DNA from: Amycolatopsis decaplanina DSM 44594
GTDB taxonomy: Bacteria; Actinomycetota; Actinomycetes; Mycobacteriales; Pseudonocardiaceae
Direction of reading: 5' to 3'
NCBI RefSeq assembly: GCF_000342005.1
Contig: NZ_AOHO01000026.1
Coordinates: forward strand, 62,001 to 126,000
Length of the DNA: 64,000 nucleotides
The position numbers and the translations under genes were made by a program. The notes beneath the pieces are model-generated. The model saw only the letters and a program-made list of their open reading frames with translations, did no database searches and was not told the origin of the DNA. Positions 1 to 9,365 of this stretch are shown in pieces. How positions within the stretch are numbered: position 1 is the first letter of the stretch; every line of letters starts with the position of its first letter.

Positions 1-117
1 TGCTTTGGCGTCAGCCAAGGTGATACGACCGGTCTGGGTGAGTTTGCGCCCCGCGCCCACCCATTCTGTGAACGCGCGCACCTGCTCGACCAGCTCGGAC
101 TTCACCGCAAAATCCAC
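1..117 (-). CDS. N-terminal fragment of a hypothetical protein, cut by the window edge
   Basis: A leftward reading frame opens at a GTG at 117 and runs off the window with 39 codons. A GGAAGG sequence lies about 8 nt before the GTG, and an in-frame stop lies 18 nt upstream, so the gene cannot start much earlier. The peptide begins VDFAVKSELVEQVRAF and continues with a TEWVG...GRKLTQTGRITLADAK stretch. This wording resembles the N-terminus of actinobacterial proteins that carry a plasmid pRiA4b ORF-3-like domain, but only 39 residues are visible, so the family is a guess. The codons look coding, unlike the other frames here. Confidence 0.4.
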   Translation of the reverse strand, partial: MDFAVKSELVEQVRAFTEWVGAGRKLTQTGRITLADAKA

Positions 118-227
118 GCCATACCTTCCAGGAGTCTAGGTTCGCGAATAGCCGGGCAGATTTCTCGCCCAGGCCCGCGAGCCGACGCTGACTCCGACGG
201 TAGCGTCGCCGCCGACGCGGTGCCAGG

Positions 228-806
228 CTAGTCACCGAGCCGGTACAGGTCACCCAGTCCTGTTTTGATGTGTTCCGCTGTCATGCTTTGCCGCTGGTAG
301 ATGTATTGCGCCGCCGCCAAGGGTGCGAGCAGCGCGTCCGCCCGGAAATGCGCGTCGACGTCCGGGTCGATCTCGCTGATCAACGCGACCAGGTGACTGT
401 GGTGCAGCCGGTACGCGCCGGTCACGAACCGCGCCATCGGAGTCTCCGTCTCCGCGACCATCAGCAGTTGCCCGTGCGTCTCGAGCCTGTCGACGTACGC
501 GTCCGTGAACGCCTTCAGTCTTTGGGTCGCGGGAGCCCCCGGCCCGAGTGGCGGCGGCCCGCTGATGAACGCCTCCTGGAACTCGCGCTCGTTCTCGTCG
601 AGCAGCGCCTGCGCCAACGCGCCCTTGTCCGGGAACCGGCGATACACGGTCCCGATCCCGACTCCGGCCTCCGCCGCGACCTCGTCCAACGCGAGCCCGT
701 CGATCCCCTTGGCCGCCACAAGCTTGGCCGCCGCGCGGACGATCTTCTGCCGGTTGCGTGCCGCGTCCGCTCGCTCGACCGGCCCGGACCCTGCGATGGG
801 AAGCAC
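228..806 (-). CDS. TetR/AcrR family transcriptional regulator
   Basis: The 192-residue protein has a TetR-type helix-turn-helix in roughly residues 15-60. The sequence runs through RNRQKIVRAAAKLVAAKGID, then LDEVAAEAGVGIGTVYRRFPDK, the family signature. The remaining 130 residues are the usual all-helical ligand-binding and dimer domain. The GTG at 806 is the only start that keeps the DNA-binding domain intact. The gene is divergent from the cupin gene at 885, with 78 bp between the starts. That gap holds an inverted repeat and an extra half-site (853-872 and 829-835), so the protein probably represses itself and the cupin gene. The ligand is unknown. Confidence 0.9.
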   Translation of the reverse strand: MLPIAGSGPVERADAARNRQKIVRAAAKLVAAKGIDGLALDEVAAEAGVGIGTVYRRFPDKGALAQALLDENEREFQEAFISGPPPLGPGAPATQRLKAFTDAYVDRLETHGQLLMVAETETPMARFVTGAYRLHHSHLVALISEIDPDVDAHFRADALLAPLAAAQYIYQRQSMTAEHIKTGLGDLYRLGD

Positions 807-852
807 CTTGTGAGCTTAGTCGGTGGACAAGTGGAACTTTCTCCAGTTAACT

Positions 853-872
853 AAGTGGAGGAACTTCCACTT
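853..872. promoter_or_regulatory. Candidate TetR operator
   Basis: An inverted repeat AAGTGGA-N6-TCCACTT lies between the divergent TetR and cupin genes, 12 nt before the cupin start. A further copy of the half-site AAGTGGA lies at 829-835. Position and symmetry fit a TetR dimer site that would block both promoters. Binding is inferred. Confidence 0.55.
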
Positions 873-884
873 AAGGAGACGCGG

Positions 885-1271
885 ATGTCCGTCGAACACT
901 TCACAAGCGACGACGCTTCGACCTGGTTCCAGCGGCTCGACCAGCGGATCTTCCTGGCCGACGTCGTCTCGCAAGACAGCGGCGCGGCGATGTCCGTCGG
1001 CTTCGCCCGATATGGGAAAGGGGAGAAGAACCCCTGGAAGATGACCTACGACGAGGCTCTCGTCATCACTTCCGGCACCTTCACCGTCGAGGGCCCGTCG
1101 GGTTCGGTGACGGCTCGGGCAGGCGAGGTGATCTACCTGCGAGTCGGGACCGAGTTGGTCTATGTGGCCGATGAGGACACAGAACTGGTCTACGTCACCT
1201 ATCCGCATTGGCTGGCCGCCACGGAATCGTCAGCTGAGGCTCGTCGCCTCGACGACTTCCACCAGGCCTAG
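885..1271 (+). CDS. Cupin-domain protein, EutQ-like
   Basis: The 128-residue protein is a small single-domain cupin. The beta-barrel motifs read from about residue 60: DEALVITSGTFTVEG, then AGEVIYLRVGTELVY. This resembles the cupin part of EutQ-type ethanolamine-utilisation proteins. The canonical metal-binding histidines of the first cupin motif are not evident, so catalysis is doubtful. ATG 885 is chosen over the in-frame ATG at 855 because AAGGAG sits at 873-878 and the 855 start would lie inside the inverted repeat. It is divergent from the TetR gene, its likely regulator. Its 3' end overlaps the convergent jetD gene by 4 nt. No other eut gene is present. Confidence 0.8.
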   Translation: MSVEHFTSDDASTWFQRLDQRIFLADVVSQDSGAAMSVGFARYGKGEKNPWKMTYDEALVITSGTFTVEGPSGSVTARAGEVIYLRVGTELVYVADEDTELVYVTYPHWLAATESSAEARRLDDFHQA

Positions 1272-2485
1272 CGAAGATCCTCCAACAAGGCAGGGAGGAC
1301 GAGTTCCTCTTCGACGCGCACCCCACGTCGCTCCAGTGCCGGCCGTAGTTCCGGATCCCAGGTCGCGTCCGCCGGCCTTCCCGTCAGCGGACCGCCTGTC
1401 GTGGTTGTCGTGATGTACGACGAAGCGTCGAAACGCCAGGGCTCCCAAGAAATCCGGTCTCGCAGGGTGTTCCCGATCCGAACGCCGCCCCAGTCGAAGT
1501 CGCCGTGATACCTGAAACCGGCGCCTTCCTCGGCGAGGAGGTCGAGCAGACGCCACACCGCGGCCGACGGCTGGCCGTTCACGCAGACGAGAGGAGGGCA
1601 GTCGGGACCCAGCTCATCGGCCGCCGAAGCGAGGACGATCGGGTTCTCGCAGACCGACACGACCCTTGTTCCGACGCCGAGCCGTGCGGTACTCAACTGG
1701 CGTAGCGTCAGGACAGACGGTTCACCGGCTTCCTTCGCCAGCGCCAGTATGCGACCGGTCACCGTGTCCGCGCCACCGGGCAAGCCGAGGCACAGCACGG
1801 ACGAGGACAACTCGTCACGATGTACGCCGACCGCCGCCCAAGAGGTTCGCCGTTCGCCCGCTGTTCCGTCGCCGGATGGCGGGCTGCCACGGAGGACCCT
1901 CGCCGCCGAGAGGACGATCGTCGCCAACGGGCGCCCGTCGTCCAGGCCGTGCGCGTCGCCAGTGGTTTCCGCCGCGAGCCGCCCCAGCGCGATGCCCTTC
2001 AAGGGCAACTCGGCGAGAACGCGGACAGCCGCGGTGATCAACGCCGACGCGATCTCCGGATCGGAAGCCAACCTCCGGACCAAGCCGGTGGAGTCCAGCC
2101 ACGCCCGCCACGTCGCCAGCATCGGACGTCGTGCGACCAGTTTGTCCAGCGGACCGAAAGCCGCCGTCCAGGCCGCGGCCTCGGTCGCCCTGACCGGAAC
2201 GGTTCCGATCAGCAGCCTCGTCACGTCGTCCAGCCCGTCCGGGGCCGAACCGCTGCGACGAAGCACCGCGTCGACTTCGTCGAGAGAAACGCTCAACGAG
2301 GCACCAGTACCGGCCCGCCGGCCAAGCAATCGTTCGATGGCCCTGCGCTGGTCAAGCGTTGCCGAGCTGAGAGTGACGACTCCGCTCAACGGCCTGCCGG
2401 TGATCATTCGTCGGCGCAAACGGTCGAGCAGCCACGCCGTTTCTTCACCGCCCAGGAGCCTACGGAGGCGATCAAGGTCGGCCAT
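1268..2485 (-). CDS. jetD: Wadjet type II JetD, Toprim nuclease subunit (TIGR02679; DUF3323/DUF2399)
   Basis: JetD is the nuclease of Wadjet, which in studied systems cuts circular plasmid DNA after the SMC complex JetABC has extruded it. This 405-residue protein has an N-terminal DUF3323-like region and a C-terminal DUF2399 Toprim domain. The Toprim acid residues are visible: Glu280 in VVSVCENP, and Asp329 and Asp331 in GDFDWGG. ATG 2485 overlaps the jetC stop by one base (TGATG), so translation is coupled. A longer frame extends upstream to 2902, but it lies inside jetC and its sequence is low-complexity arginine-rich, so it was rejected. It is the last gene of the four-gene operon. Confidence 0.93.
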   Translation of the reverse strand: MADLDRLRRLLGGEETAWLLDRLRRRMITGRPLSGVVTLSSATLDQRRAIERLLGRRAGTGASLSVSLDEVDAVLRRSGSAPDGLDDVTRLLIGTVPVRATEAAAWTAAFGPLDKLVARRPMLATWRAWLDSTGLVRRLASDPEIASALITAAVRVLAELPLKGIALGRLAAETTGDAHGLDDGRPLATIVLSAARVLRGSPPSGDGTAGERRTSWAAVGVHRDELSSSVLCLGLPGGADTVTGRILALAKEAGEPSVLTLRQLSTARLGVGTRVVSVCENPIVLASAADELGPDCPPLVCVNGQPSAAVWRLLDLLAEEGAGFRYHGDFDWGGVRIGNTLRDRISWEPWRFDASSYITTTTTGGPLTGRPADATWDPELRPALERRGVRVEEELVLPALLEDLR

Positions 2486-5400
2486 CAGGCGCTCGGGACG
2501 TAGGGGAACGGTCGTTGTCGCTGGACACGCTCGCGGCCGTCCCAACGCCAAGGGGTCACGAGTACGGCGTCGATTCCGTCGCGCCGGGTGAGTTGCGCGA
2601 TGGCCAGCCCCGGCACCTGCGGGTAGCAACCCCATTCGCGCTCGCTGGTCATCACGACGTCGAGGTCGAACGCGGCGAGCAGGCCGAGGCACTTGGCCCG
2701 TGAATCGTCGTCGACCCCGGCGAACGCTTCGTCGAGTGCGACAAGACGTGGTGTGTGGGGATTGGCCGAAGACGAGTAGAACGAGGAGGCCGCGGCGAAG
2801 AGCGGAACCGACGCGGCAAGTACCCGTTCGCCGCCGGACGCCGGTCCCGTCGCCGACCGCCACTGGCCGTCCTGGTAGCGCTGGATCGCGAATTCGTGCC
2901 AAGACCGATAGTCCAGCGCGCGAGTCAGTTGTTCGACCCAGCCACCCGCCGCGTCTTCAGCGTGCTCACGGTTGATCTGCTCCTGCAGGAACCCGCCGAC
3001 GGCGGTCCGGTCCTCCACGCTCCAAGCATCAGCGGTCTGCCGTAACAACCGGTCCCGCACCCGATCGAGCCCGTCAGGCGCCGTTCGCGAAGTACGCCAC
3101 TGCAACCGCAGGCGCATTCCGGTCGATGTCGGCCGGGCCTCCAGGTCGGTGTTGATGGACCGAACCTGATCCTCGGCGTTACCGATCAATTCTTGCAGCG
3201 TGCCCGCCACTTCGTTGATGAGGTGGTTCTCGAGGATCTCGCGTTCCTTCGCCGAAAGCAGGTTCGCCCGCTGCTCGTTCTCCACCGCCAAAGCGGCCAC
3301 CAGTGCCGGAATGTCCTGGGCGCGCCCTTGGAACAGCACGTCGACGACGATGATCCCGTCCCGTACGGTCATGCCGACCGAATGGCCGTGCCTGGACAGC
3401 GCGTCGGTCAGCAGCTTGTGCTCAGCCGACACCTTCTGCTGAACCAGTTCCCATGGCCGGTCCGCGTCGTCCACGCCCTCCAGCGCGGCGTTGATGGCCC
3501 GCGCGAGGGCGACAGCCGGATTGGGAGCCCACTCCTTGTCCGGGTCAGGGAATGCCGATTCGGGAAGGGCTGTCGTCAACAGTCCCGTCGTCGCAAAAGC
3601 GCGCAGCTCACTGATGGCCTGGTCACGTTCGGCCACGGCGGTCGAGATCGAATCGCGAAGCGTCTCACGCCGCCCGTTGGCCGTACCCCGCTCTTCGTGC
3701 AAGACCCGTTCGTCTTCTCGCACCCGCTTCTCGCGGGCGTCCCGCTCGTCCAGTTCCGCCGCGACCGCGGCCAGCTTCCGGTAGAGCTCATCGACTCCCG
3801 CGCCGGCGGTCTCAACCAGTACGCGGTGGCGTTCCGCCACGGCTTCGGCTTCAGCGCGGGCTTCGGCGGCCGACTCTCGTGCTTCGTCGTGGCGTTCGGC
3901 GGCGGCCCGCTTCTCGTGTTCGGCCTTGGCCGATTCCGCCTTCGCCCGAGCCAGCGCCCGCGCCGCGGGCCAAAGTCCGGCAAGTGCCACCCGGTAGTCA
4001 CCAACTGCTTTGTGGACGCGGGCCAACTCCTCGGGATCCGTTGGCAGACCGACGTCACCGGCGAATTCGATGACCTTCCCGCGTGTCCGCTCGGCCTCGT
4101 CGGCACACTCCTCGGAATCTGTGACGGCTTCGCCGAGGCGAACGTCGATCCGGCGTTTCGCCTTGTGCTCGCCGGCGAGCACGACATGGGCCTCACGGAG
4201 ATCGTTGTCTTTCGGCTGAGCTCGGTGTTCCGCGGTGAGGGCGGTCCGCTGAGCGGTCAGGCCGTCCGCGGCGGCCGCCAGATCGGCAAGGCGTCGATCC
4301 AGCCGAGCGCTCTCCTCCCGCAGCCGATGAACCCGTTCCCTGCGCGCGGCTTCCCGAGCGCCTTCACCCAGGTAACCTGCTGTGTCCTTGTGCCACGCCC
4401 CGTTCAGCACGCCGACGGCGAACCTGCCGTCCACCGCGACCCACGTGTCCGCGCCGGGACCGAGACCGATCGAGCGCAAGATCGCGCCGACGACATCGTC
4501 AGTCAGGGCCGCGGCCTGAGGATCGGCCCGATCCACCGCCGGCGCGAGCACAGCGGTGAGGCCGCCTGACGGCGCGGTCTTACCGGGTTTGACGACCACG
4601 TCGCCGGTCAGCGTGCTGTGCAGTTCACCTTCCGGGGTCACCCAAGCGTCCAGAATGCCCGCGGCCTCCAACGCCGCTTCGAGTCCGGCTCGGTGCTCCG
4701 CGGCGACCCCGGGAACGAAGTCCACGACTTTCCACAGTGGAGCGCCAGGGCGGCCGGTTCGTACATCTTCGGCACGTGTGTAAGGCCTTGGCGGAGCGTC
4801 GTGCCCGCCCGCTTCCAGCCGTGCGATCTCGTCGATGATCGCTTGCCGATCGCTTGCCGCTCCTGCTCGTTCGGCGTCGAGGGTGGCTTGCCTGCGACCG
4901 AGTTCGGCGGTCGCCCGCAGCACGGCCTCCTCCACGGCCGATGCCGCGGGGTTGGCGCCGACGAGTGACTCGTTCCACGTGCCCAGCGAGTCGAGCAATT
5001 CGTCCACATCAGACAGTGTGAACTGCTTTGTGTTCGCCAGATAGGACCGGTAAGAGGCGACGAGGGCCGCACCGTGCCCGGCGATACTCTCCTCGGCAGC
5101 GGTGATCCGCTCGGCGGCACTCTGCTGCTCAGCGGTGATCCGGTCCACGCTTTCGCGCGCCGAACGCAACGCGGCTTCGGCCTGCGTCGCGGCATTGATC
5201 AACCGTTGCAGCTGATCGACCGCCTTGGTCTGCCGTTCGATGAGCGCCTGACCAGCTCGCTCATCTTCGTCGGCAATGACCGCGGAATGTCCATCGGCCA
5301 CGTAGGCGGCCTCGGCGGCCTCTTGCGCGATCTCCTTGGCCTGCTCGAAAATCGCCGCATCGGTGCCGGCCGTCCGCTGCGCCGTTTCGGCTTGCTCCAC

Positions 5401-6522
5401 ACGGCGTCGCAGGTTGTCGGCGGCCGACAGCAGGTCGCGCTTCCGCAAATCCGCGAACCTGCCGAGTTTGGCGGCCTCTTCCCCCACTTGTTTCAGTGCT
5501 TCGGCGTCCCGCATTTCCGGACTGCTCCGCAGCGCGGTAAGTCGTGTCTCCAGCTGGGTCTTCGCGGTCGCCAGTTCATCGAGCAGCCGTTGTGTCTCTT
5601 CGAGTGCCAGGGTCGCCTTCTCGTAAGCGGCCTCGGCTTCGCCCAGCTCACGTCCGAGCCTTTCGTACGCGCTGTGGGTATGGCGAACCGGTGCCGCACG
5701 TCGTTTGGCCGCGATTCGGGAATAGCGTCTGTAATGTGTGAGGAACTGCTCGGCCGCCGTCTTCGCCTCGGCGAGGGCGCGTAAGGTTTCCCGCTCCTCG
5801 TCCAGACCACGGAAAGCCTCCGCGACCGTGGCCACCAGGGCCGGGTCGAGCGGCGGGAGTGCTTCGGTGAGCGCCCGGGACAGCAGTTTCTCGTCCGGCT
5901 TCTTCGACAGTTGTGGTTGCCGTAGCTGGATCAGCAGATTGACGAGTGCTTCGTAGCGGTGCGTTCCCAGCCCGAACAGCGCTTCGTCCACCGCGCGCCG
6001 GTATTCCGACGCTGTGTCGTATACCTGACCATGCCCCTCGACGGCGTCCTTGAGCTTCTCTCTGGTCAAGGCCACGCGGGTCGGGCTCACCAGGGAGAGG
6101 TCGTGTCCGATGCGCTGGTCGGTGACGAAGAACCAGTGCCTGGCGATGCCGCGTCCGGCGACGGCCTTGAGGCCACAGCCGAGTGTGCGGTACTCGGTGC
6201 TCCCGTCCGGAAGAGCACGACCGAATTCCAGCCAGGTGTAGCCGAGGCGTTCATTGTGCGGATGTTTCCCGCCGAGCAGCAGGTTCCATTCCATGCGTTT
6301 GTTGCGGTCGCCGTCCGGCTCCACCCGGTGTGCCGAGAGTTCGCCGTCGAGCAGGAACGGCAGGGTGAGCGCGAGTACCTTGGATTTGCCGGTTCCGTTG
6401 TTGCCGCGTAACAGCAAACGGCCGTCGTGGAAGTGGAACTCTTCGAGGTCGTAGTAGAACAGGTCGACAAGGCCCGCCCGGAGTGGTTGCCAGCGGGCCC
6501 TGTCCGGGACGGGCAAGGTCAT
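2485..6522 (-). CDS. jetC: Wadjet type II JetC, SMC-like ATPase (TIGR02680)
   Basis: JetC is the SMC/Rad50-like motor of Wadjet. The 1345-residue protein has the expected layout. A Walker A motif GNNGTGKS is at residues 40-47. Long Ala/Glu/Arg-rich coiled-coil regions cover much of the middle. The ABC signature SGGER begins at 1229 and the Walker B motif VALDEAFA is at 1261-1268, followed by a D-loop-like GVDDDSR. The start ATG at 6522 overlaps the jetB stop (ATGA). All ATPase motifs are intact and there is no frameshift, so the system looks functional. The length is normal for the family. Confidence 0.95.
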   Translation of the reverse strand: MTLPVPDRARWQPLRAGLVDLFYYDLEEFHFHDGRLLLRGNNGTGKSKVLALTLPFLLDGELSAHRVEPDGDRNKRMEWNLLLGGKHPHNERLGYTWLEFGRALPDGSTEYRTLGCGLKAVAGRGIARHWFFVTDQRIGHDLSLVSPTRVALTREKLKDAVEGHGQVYDTASEYRRAVDEALFGLGTHRYEALVNLLIQLRQPQLSKKPDEKLLSRALTEALPPLDPALVATVAEAFRGLDEERETLRALAEAKTAAEQFLTHYRRYSRIAAKRRAAPVRHTHSAYERLGRELGEAEAAYEKATLALEETQRLLDELATAKTQLETRLTALRSSPEMRDAEALKQVGEEAAKLGRFADLRKRDLLSAADNLRRRVEQAETAQRTAGTDAAIFEQAKEIAQEAAEAAYVADGHSAVIADEDERAGQALIERQTKAVDQLQRLINAATQAEAALRSARESVDRITAEQQSAAERITAAEESIAGHGAALVASYRSYLANTKQFTLSDVDELLDSLGTWNESLVGANPAASAVEEAVLRATAELGRRQATLDAERAGAASDRQAIIDEIARLEAGGHDAPPRPYTRAEDVRTGRPGAPLWKVVDFVPGVAAEHRAGLEAALEAAGILDAWVTPEGELHSTLTGDVVVKPGKTAPSGGLTAVLAPAVDRADPQAAALTDDVVGAILRSIGLGPGADTWVAVDGRFAVGVLNGAWHKDTAGYLGEGAREAARRERVHRLREESARLDRRLADLAAAADGLTAQRTALTAEHRAQPKDNDLREAHVVLAGEHKAKRRIDVRLGEAVTDSEECADEAERTRGKVIEFAGDVGLPTDPEELARVHKAVGDYRVALAGLWPAARALARAKAESAKAEHEKRAAAERHDEARESAAEARAEAEAVAERHRVLVETAGAGVDELYRKLAAVAAELDERDAREKRVREDERVLHEERGTANGRRETLRDSISTAVAERDQAISELRAFATTGLLTTALPESAFPDPDKEWAPNPAVALARAINAALEGVDDADRPWELVQQKVSAEHKLLTDALSRHGHSVGMTVRDGIIVVDVLFQGRAQDIPALVAALAVENEQRANLLSAKEREILENHLINEVAGTLQELIGNAEDQVRSINTDLEARPTSTGMRLRLQWRTSRTAPDGLDRVRDRLLRQTADAWSVEDRTAVGGFLQEQINREHAEDAAGGWVEQLTRALDYRSWHEFAIQRYQDGQWRSATGPASGGERVLAASVPLFAAASSFYSSSANPHTPRLVALDEAFAGVDDDSRAKCLGLLAAFDLDVVMTSEREWGCYPQVPGLAIAQLTRRDGIDAVLVTPWRWDGRERVQRQRPFPYVPSA

Positions 6523-7712
6523 TTCCCGGTCTTCCTCTCCCGGATGGTGGGCGCGTCGAGCCGGTAACGGCTGATCGCGGGCAGCGCGCGCACCATCGGC
6601 GGATCCCCCACGGAATCCTCGACGAGCCGCAGCGCGCGCAGCTTGTGCAACGCGATGGCGAGAAGTTCCTCGTCAGCGCCTTCTTCGGTGACTCCGCGAC
6701 GCCAGTAGGAGGCGTGGTCACGGGCGATCTTCCTGACGTACGCCAGCACCCGCTCGATCGGCACCGGCCCGTTCCGTGCCGCGAGGTACTCGGCGACGAG
6801 CAAGGTGGCGTGACCATCGGTGCGCTGCTCCGGCATGCGTACATCGGTCAGTTCGTCGTCGGGGTCGACCATCGCGATGCCCTCCGCGCGGACTTCGGCG
6901 ACCAGCCCGGTGGCTTCCTCGATCCGGTGCGTTATCGCATGCCGCTGGCCGGCCAGGTACGCCCGTTCGTCGTCGGCCAGCTCGTCGTAGTAGACCACTG
7001 GATCGTCGAGCAGGCGGCGAGTGAGCCGGTGGCGTAAAGCTCGATTACGCAAGTCATCGGTGTCGGCGACGGGTTCGTGGGCAAGCTCTTCGAGCCTGGT
7101 TTCGAAATCCGCGGCGTTGATCGTCGAAGGGCCACGGCCACTGGTCAGGAGCGTGGCCAGCACCCGGCGCTGTACGTCGTACAAGACGTCTCCGTTGTCG
7201 CTCAGATAGGCGTCTTCCTCGCCGGCGACACGTTCGAGGACACCCCAGGTGAGCAGCAATCTGACCGCGGCGACGAGATCCGAACGTTCGTCGCGCCTGC
7301 TCATCGTGAACGACACGCCCGCGTCGACCAGCTCGGGTTCACCCGCGGCGGCGAGCACGCCCTCGGCGAGACGGCCGAGAGTGATCTGCGCGTCGGCTCG
7401 TTCCAAGACGGCCAGCGCCAAGCAGAGCAGGACGTACCTGCGACGGCCGAACGGTGGTTTGCCCTTACCGTCCCTCGCCGGATGGGTCTGGTCGGTCAAT
7501 GTCGGCACGGTTTTGAACAAGCGCGCGGATTCCGCGCCGACGAGAAGCCGCCAGCCCGTCTCCATGGCCAGCCAGTCACGCAGGTCCGCCGCGTGGCGCC
7601 GGACCAACCGCAGTACTTCGTCGTCCGTTCCCGCTGTCAACAACGGCTTGGCGAGCAGCGCCCGCAGGGCTTTCCGCTTCTGGGCGACGGCTTCCTCGCC
7701 GAGTACGGTCAC
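6519..7712 (-). CDS. jetB: Wadjet type II JetB (TIGR02678; DUF2398)
   Basis: The 397-residue protein matches the DUF2398/TIGR02678 family, the JetB (kleisin-associated, KITE-like) subunit of type II Wadjet. It has winged-helix-like segments and no enzymatic motif. Recognisable family features include an early KRKALRALLAKPLLT helix and a central RRYVLLCLALAVLERADAQ helix. It starts at ATG 7712, which overlaps the jetA stop by 4 nt, and its own stop overlaps the jetC start by 4 nt. Assignment rests on family resemblance plus the fixed jetA-B-C-D order. Confidence 0.9.
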   Translation of the reverse strand: MTVLGEEAVAQKRKALRALLAKPLLTAGTDDEVLRLVRRHAADLRDWLAMETGWRLLVGAESARLFKTVPTLTDQTHPARDGKGKPPFGRRRYVLLCLALAVLERADAQITLGRLAEGVLAAAGEPELVDAGVSFTMSRRDERSDLVAAVRLLLTWGVLERVAGEEDAYLSDNGDVLYDVQRRVLATLLTSGRGPSTINAADFETRLEELAHEPVADTDDLRNRALRHRLTRRLLDDPVVYYDELADDERAYLAGQRHAITHRIEEATGLVAEVRAEGIAMVDPDDELTDVRMPEQRTDGHATLLVAEYLAARNGPVPIERVLAYVRKIARDHASYWRRGVTEEGADEELLAIALHKLRALRLVEDSVGDPPMVRALPAISRYRLDAPTIRERKTGK

Positions 7713-9253
7713 GCGATCGCCTCCACCCGGCCGTTTCCGATCAGGTCGATGATCTCGATCAGGTGTTCCGGCCCGCGGAGAATTCCGTCCTCGGTGTCGA
7801 TGCTCACCGTTCCGCCGCCGCGCACGAGGGTCAAGCGAACCTCCATCGTGCCGTCGCTCGTGGTGGTCCGGACTTCGTGATCGCCAGGGGCACGGGCCGA
7901 GAGCGCGTCGCCGAGAAGACCAAGGAAAAGCCGGAACGCCCGCGTGTCGAGCTCACCCAGCGCCGATAGTCGCGTCGGCCCCGGCGTCGCCAGCCGCTTA
8001 CGTGCCGCGGCGACCTGCTCGGCTTCGAGAGCCGCCTGCTCGGCCAGTATCCGCCGCTGCTCCGCGCGGTCCGCGACCCGGTTGGGCTGGCCGCGCCGCT
8101 CGTAGGATCCCGTCCTGCGCAACTGCGGGCTGATGTGCACCCCGGCCGCTTCCCGCCACGGGGTGCTCGGCGCGGGTTGCTCTTCCTCCCACGCCGCAAC
8201 GGTTTCGTTGTCGACCGTGAGGTGCCGAGCCGAACTGAGCCCGAACGCCGTCCGCCACAGGCGATGTGCCGCGTTGTCGTCCGGGGCCTCCGCGAACCAC
8301 CGCGCCAAAGTGCGGAAATCCGCCGAGCGATCGGAGCGTCCGGAACGACGTTCGTTGAGCGCGGCCACCGTGTCGATGAGCTGGGTGATCGCCGTGACCG
8401 CGGCTCCGCGCAGCAGCCGCGCCTGTGACTGACGCCGAGAGTCGGCCGAGACGAACCAGTCGTGCAGCCCACGCCACCGATTTCGCCAAGTGGCGTAGCA
8501 GCTTTCGATGGCCGCCGCGTTCTCGTGATCATCAGGTGCGACATCGGCGGCTTCGCGTTTCGCGGCCACCATGAGGAGCTCGCGCACCCCGGCATCTTCG
8601 ATCTTGCCGAGCAGAGTGGCGATCTCCGCACCCCTGTTCGCGAGGTCGGCGATGAAGCGGTTGACGTAGTCGATCAGCCGCTGTTTGTAGGCGAGGAACG
8701 CCTCCACGTCCCCGTCGGCGAAATCGATGACACGGCGTAGCGACGCCATGAACGCCTGCGCGTTGTCGGCCAAGCCGGTGAACCGTTCGGCGAGTGCGAG
8801 CAGCAGCAGATGCACCTTCGCCGGGTCGAGCTCCCGTGCCCCCGCCAGCTCCACGAGCGCCCGCAACTGCCCGGCGATGTCCTCCAGCGCCACCGATTGC
8901 AGCGACCCCCTGCGGCCCAATGCCTGGTCATAAACCGCTAATGCTTCTTCAGCGGCCTGGCCCGCCGCCGTGAGCTGGTAGAGGTACCGGGCGCGATGGA
9001 AGTCGGCGACACTGGTCACCCGGCTCGTATCCGGATCGGCCCGCAAGTTGCCCCAGTCGACGAGCTTGTCCAGCGCGTCCGCGACCTGCTCGATGTCACC
9101 CGGCCTGCCCAGATCCGTCGTGACGTCCTCAGGACGCATGTGAACGATGAATCGGTCCCTCGCCCGTGCGAACGTCAACAGGACGTCGCGATAGAGCGCC
9201 GCGTTCGGCGCACTGAGGTGCGCGAACGGCTGGGGCTCCTGGTCGGCGGTCAC
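7709..9253 (-). CDS. jetA: Wadjet type II JetA (TIGR02677; DUF2397)
   Basis: The 514-residue protein belongs to the DUF2397/TIGR02677 family, the JetA (kleisin-like) subunit of type II Wadjet. Residues 5-75 resemble a winged helix: LSAPNAALYRDVLLTFARAR, then a DLGRPGDIEQVADALDKLVDWG stretch of the kind found in this family. The rest is helical. GTG 9253 was chosen because the sequence after it is family-like, while the 29 in-frame codons upstream are Cys/Arg-rich and lie in the intergenic gap. It is the first gene of the operon and is divergent from the type VII cassette at 9366; the 112-bp gap must hold both promoters. Confidence 0.9.
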   Translation of the reverse strand: MTADQEPQPFAHLSAPNAALYRDVLLTFARARDRFIVHMRPEDVTTDLGRPGDIEQVADALDKLVDWGNLRADPDTSRVTSVADFHRARYLYQLTAAGQAAEEALAVYDQALGRRGSLQSVALEDIAGQLRALVELAGARELDPAKVHLLLLALAERFTGLADNAQAFMASLRRVIDFADGDVEAFLAYKQRLIDYVNRFIADLANRGAEIATLLGKIEDAGVRELLMVAAKREAADVAPDDHENAAAIESCYATWRNRWRGLHDWFVSADSRRQSQARLLRGAAVTAITQLIDTVAALNERRSGRSDRSADFRTLARWFAEAPDDNAAHRLWRTAFGLSSARHLTVDNETVAAWEEEQPAPSTPWREAAGVHISPQLRRTGSYERRGQPNRVADRAEQRRILAEQAALEAEQVAAARKRLATPGPTRLSALGELDTRAFRLFLGLLGDALSARAPGDHEVRTTTSDGTMEVRLTLVRGGGTVSIDTEDGILRGPEHLIEIIDLIGNGRVEAIA

Positions 9254-9365
9254 GATCCCATTATGGGGAGGGCACCGACAGTCTTGGCGCAACCCCTCCG
9301 AACGCCTGGTCAGCACGCTTGAACCTCCCAAACAGGACAAGTAGCCTCAAGTCGGGGAGGGGTAG

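Noticed and set aside
2515..6411. Long rightward open frames across the JetC gene
   Set aside because: High GC makes antisense frames stay open. These are Arg/Gly/Ser-rich, lack motifs and overlap a gene with complete SMC motifs.
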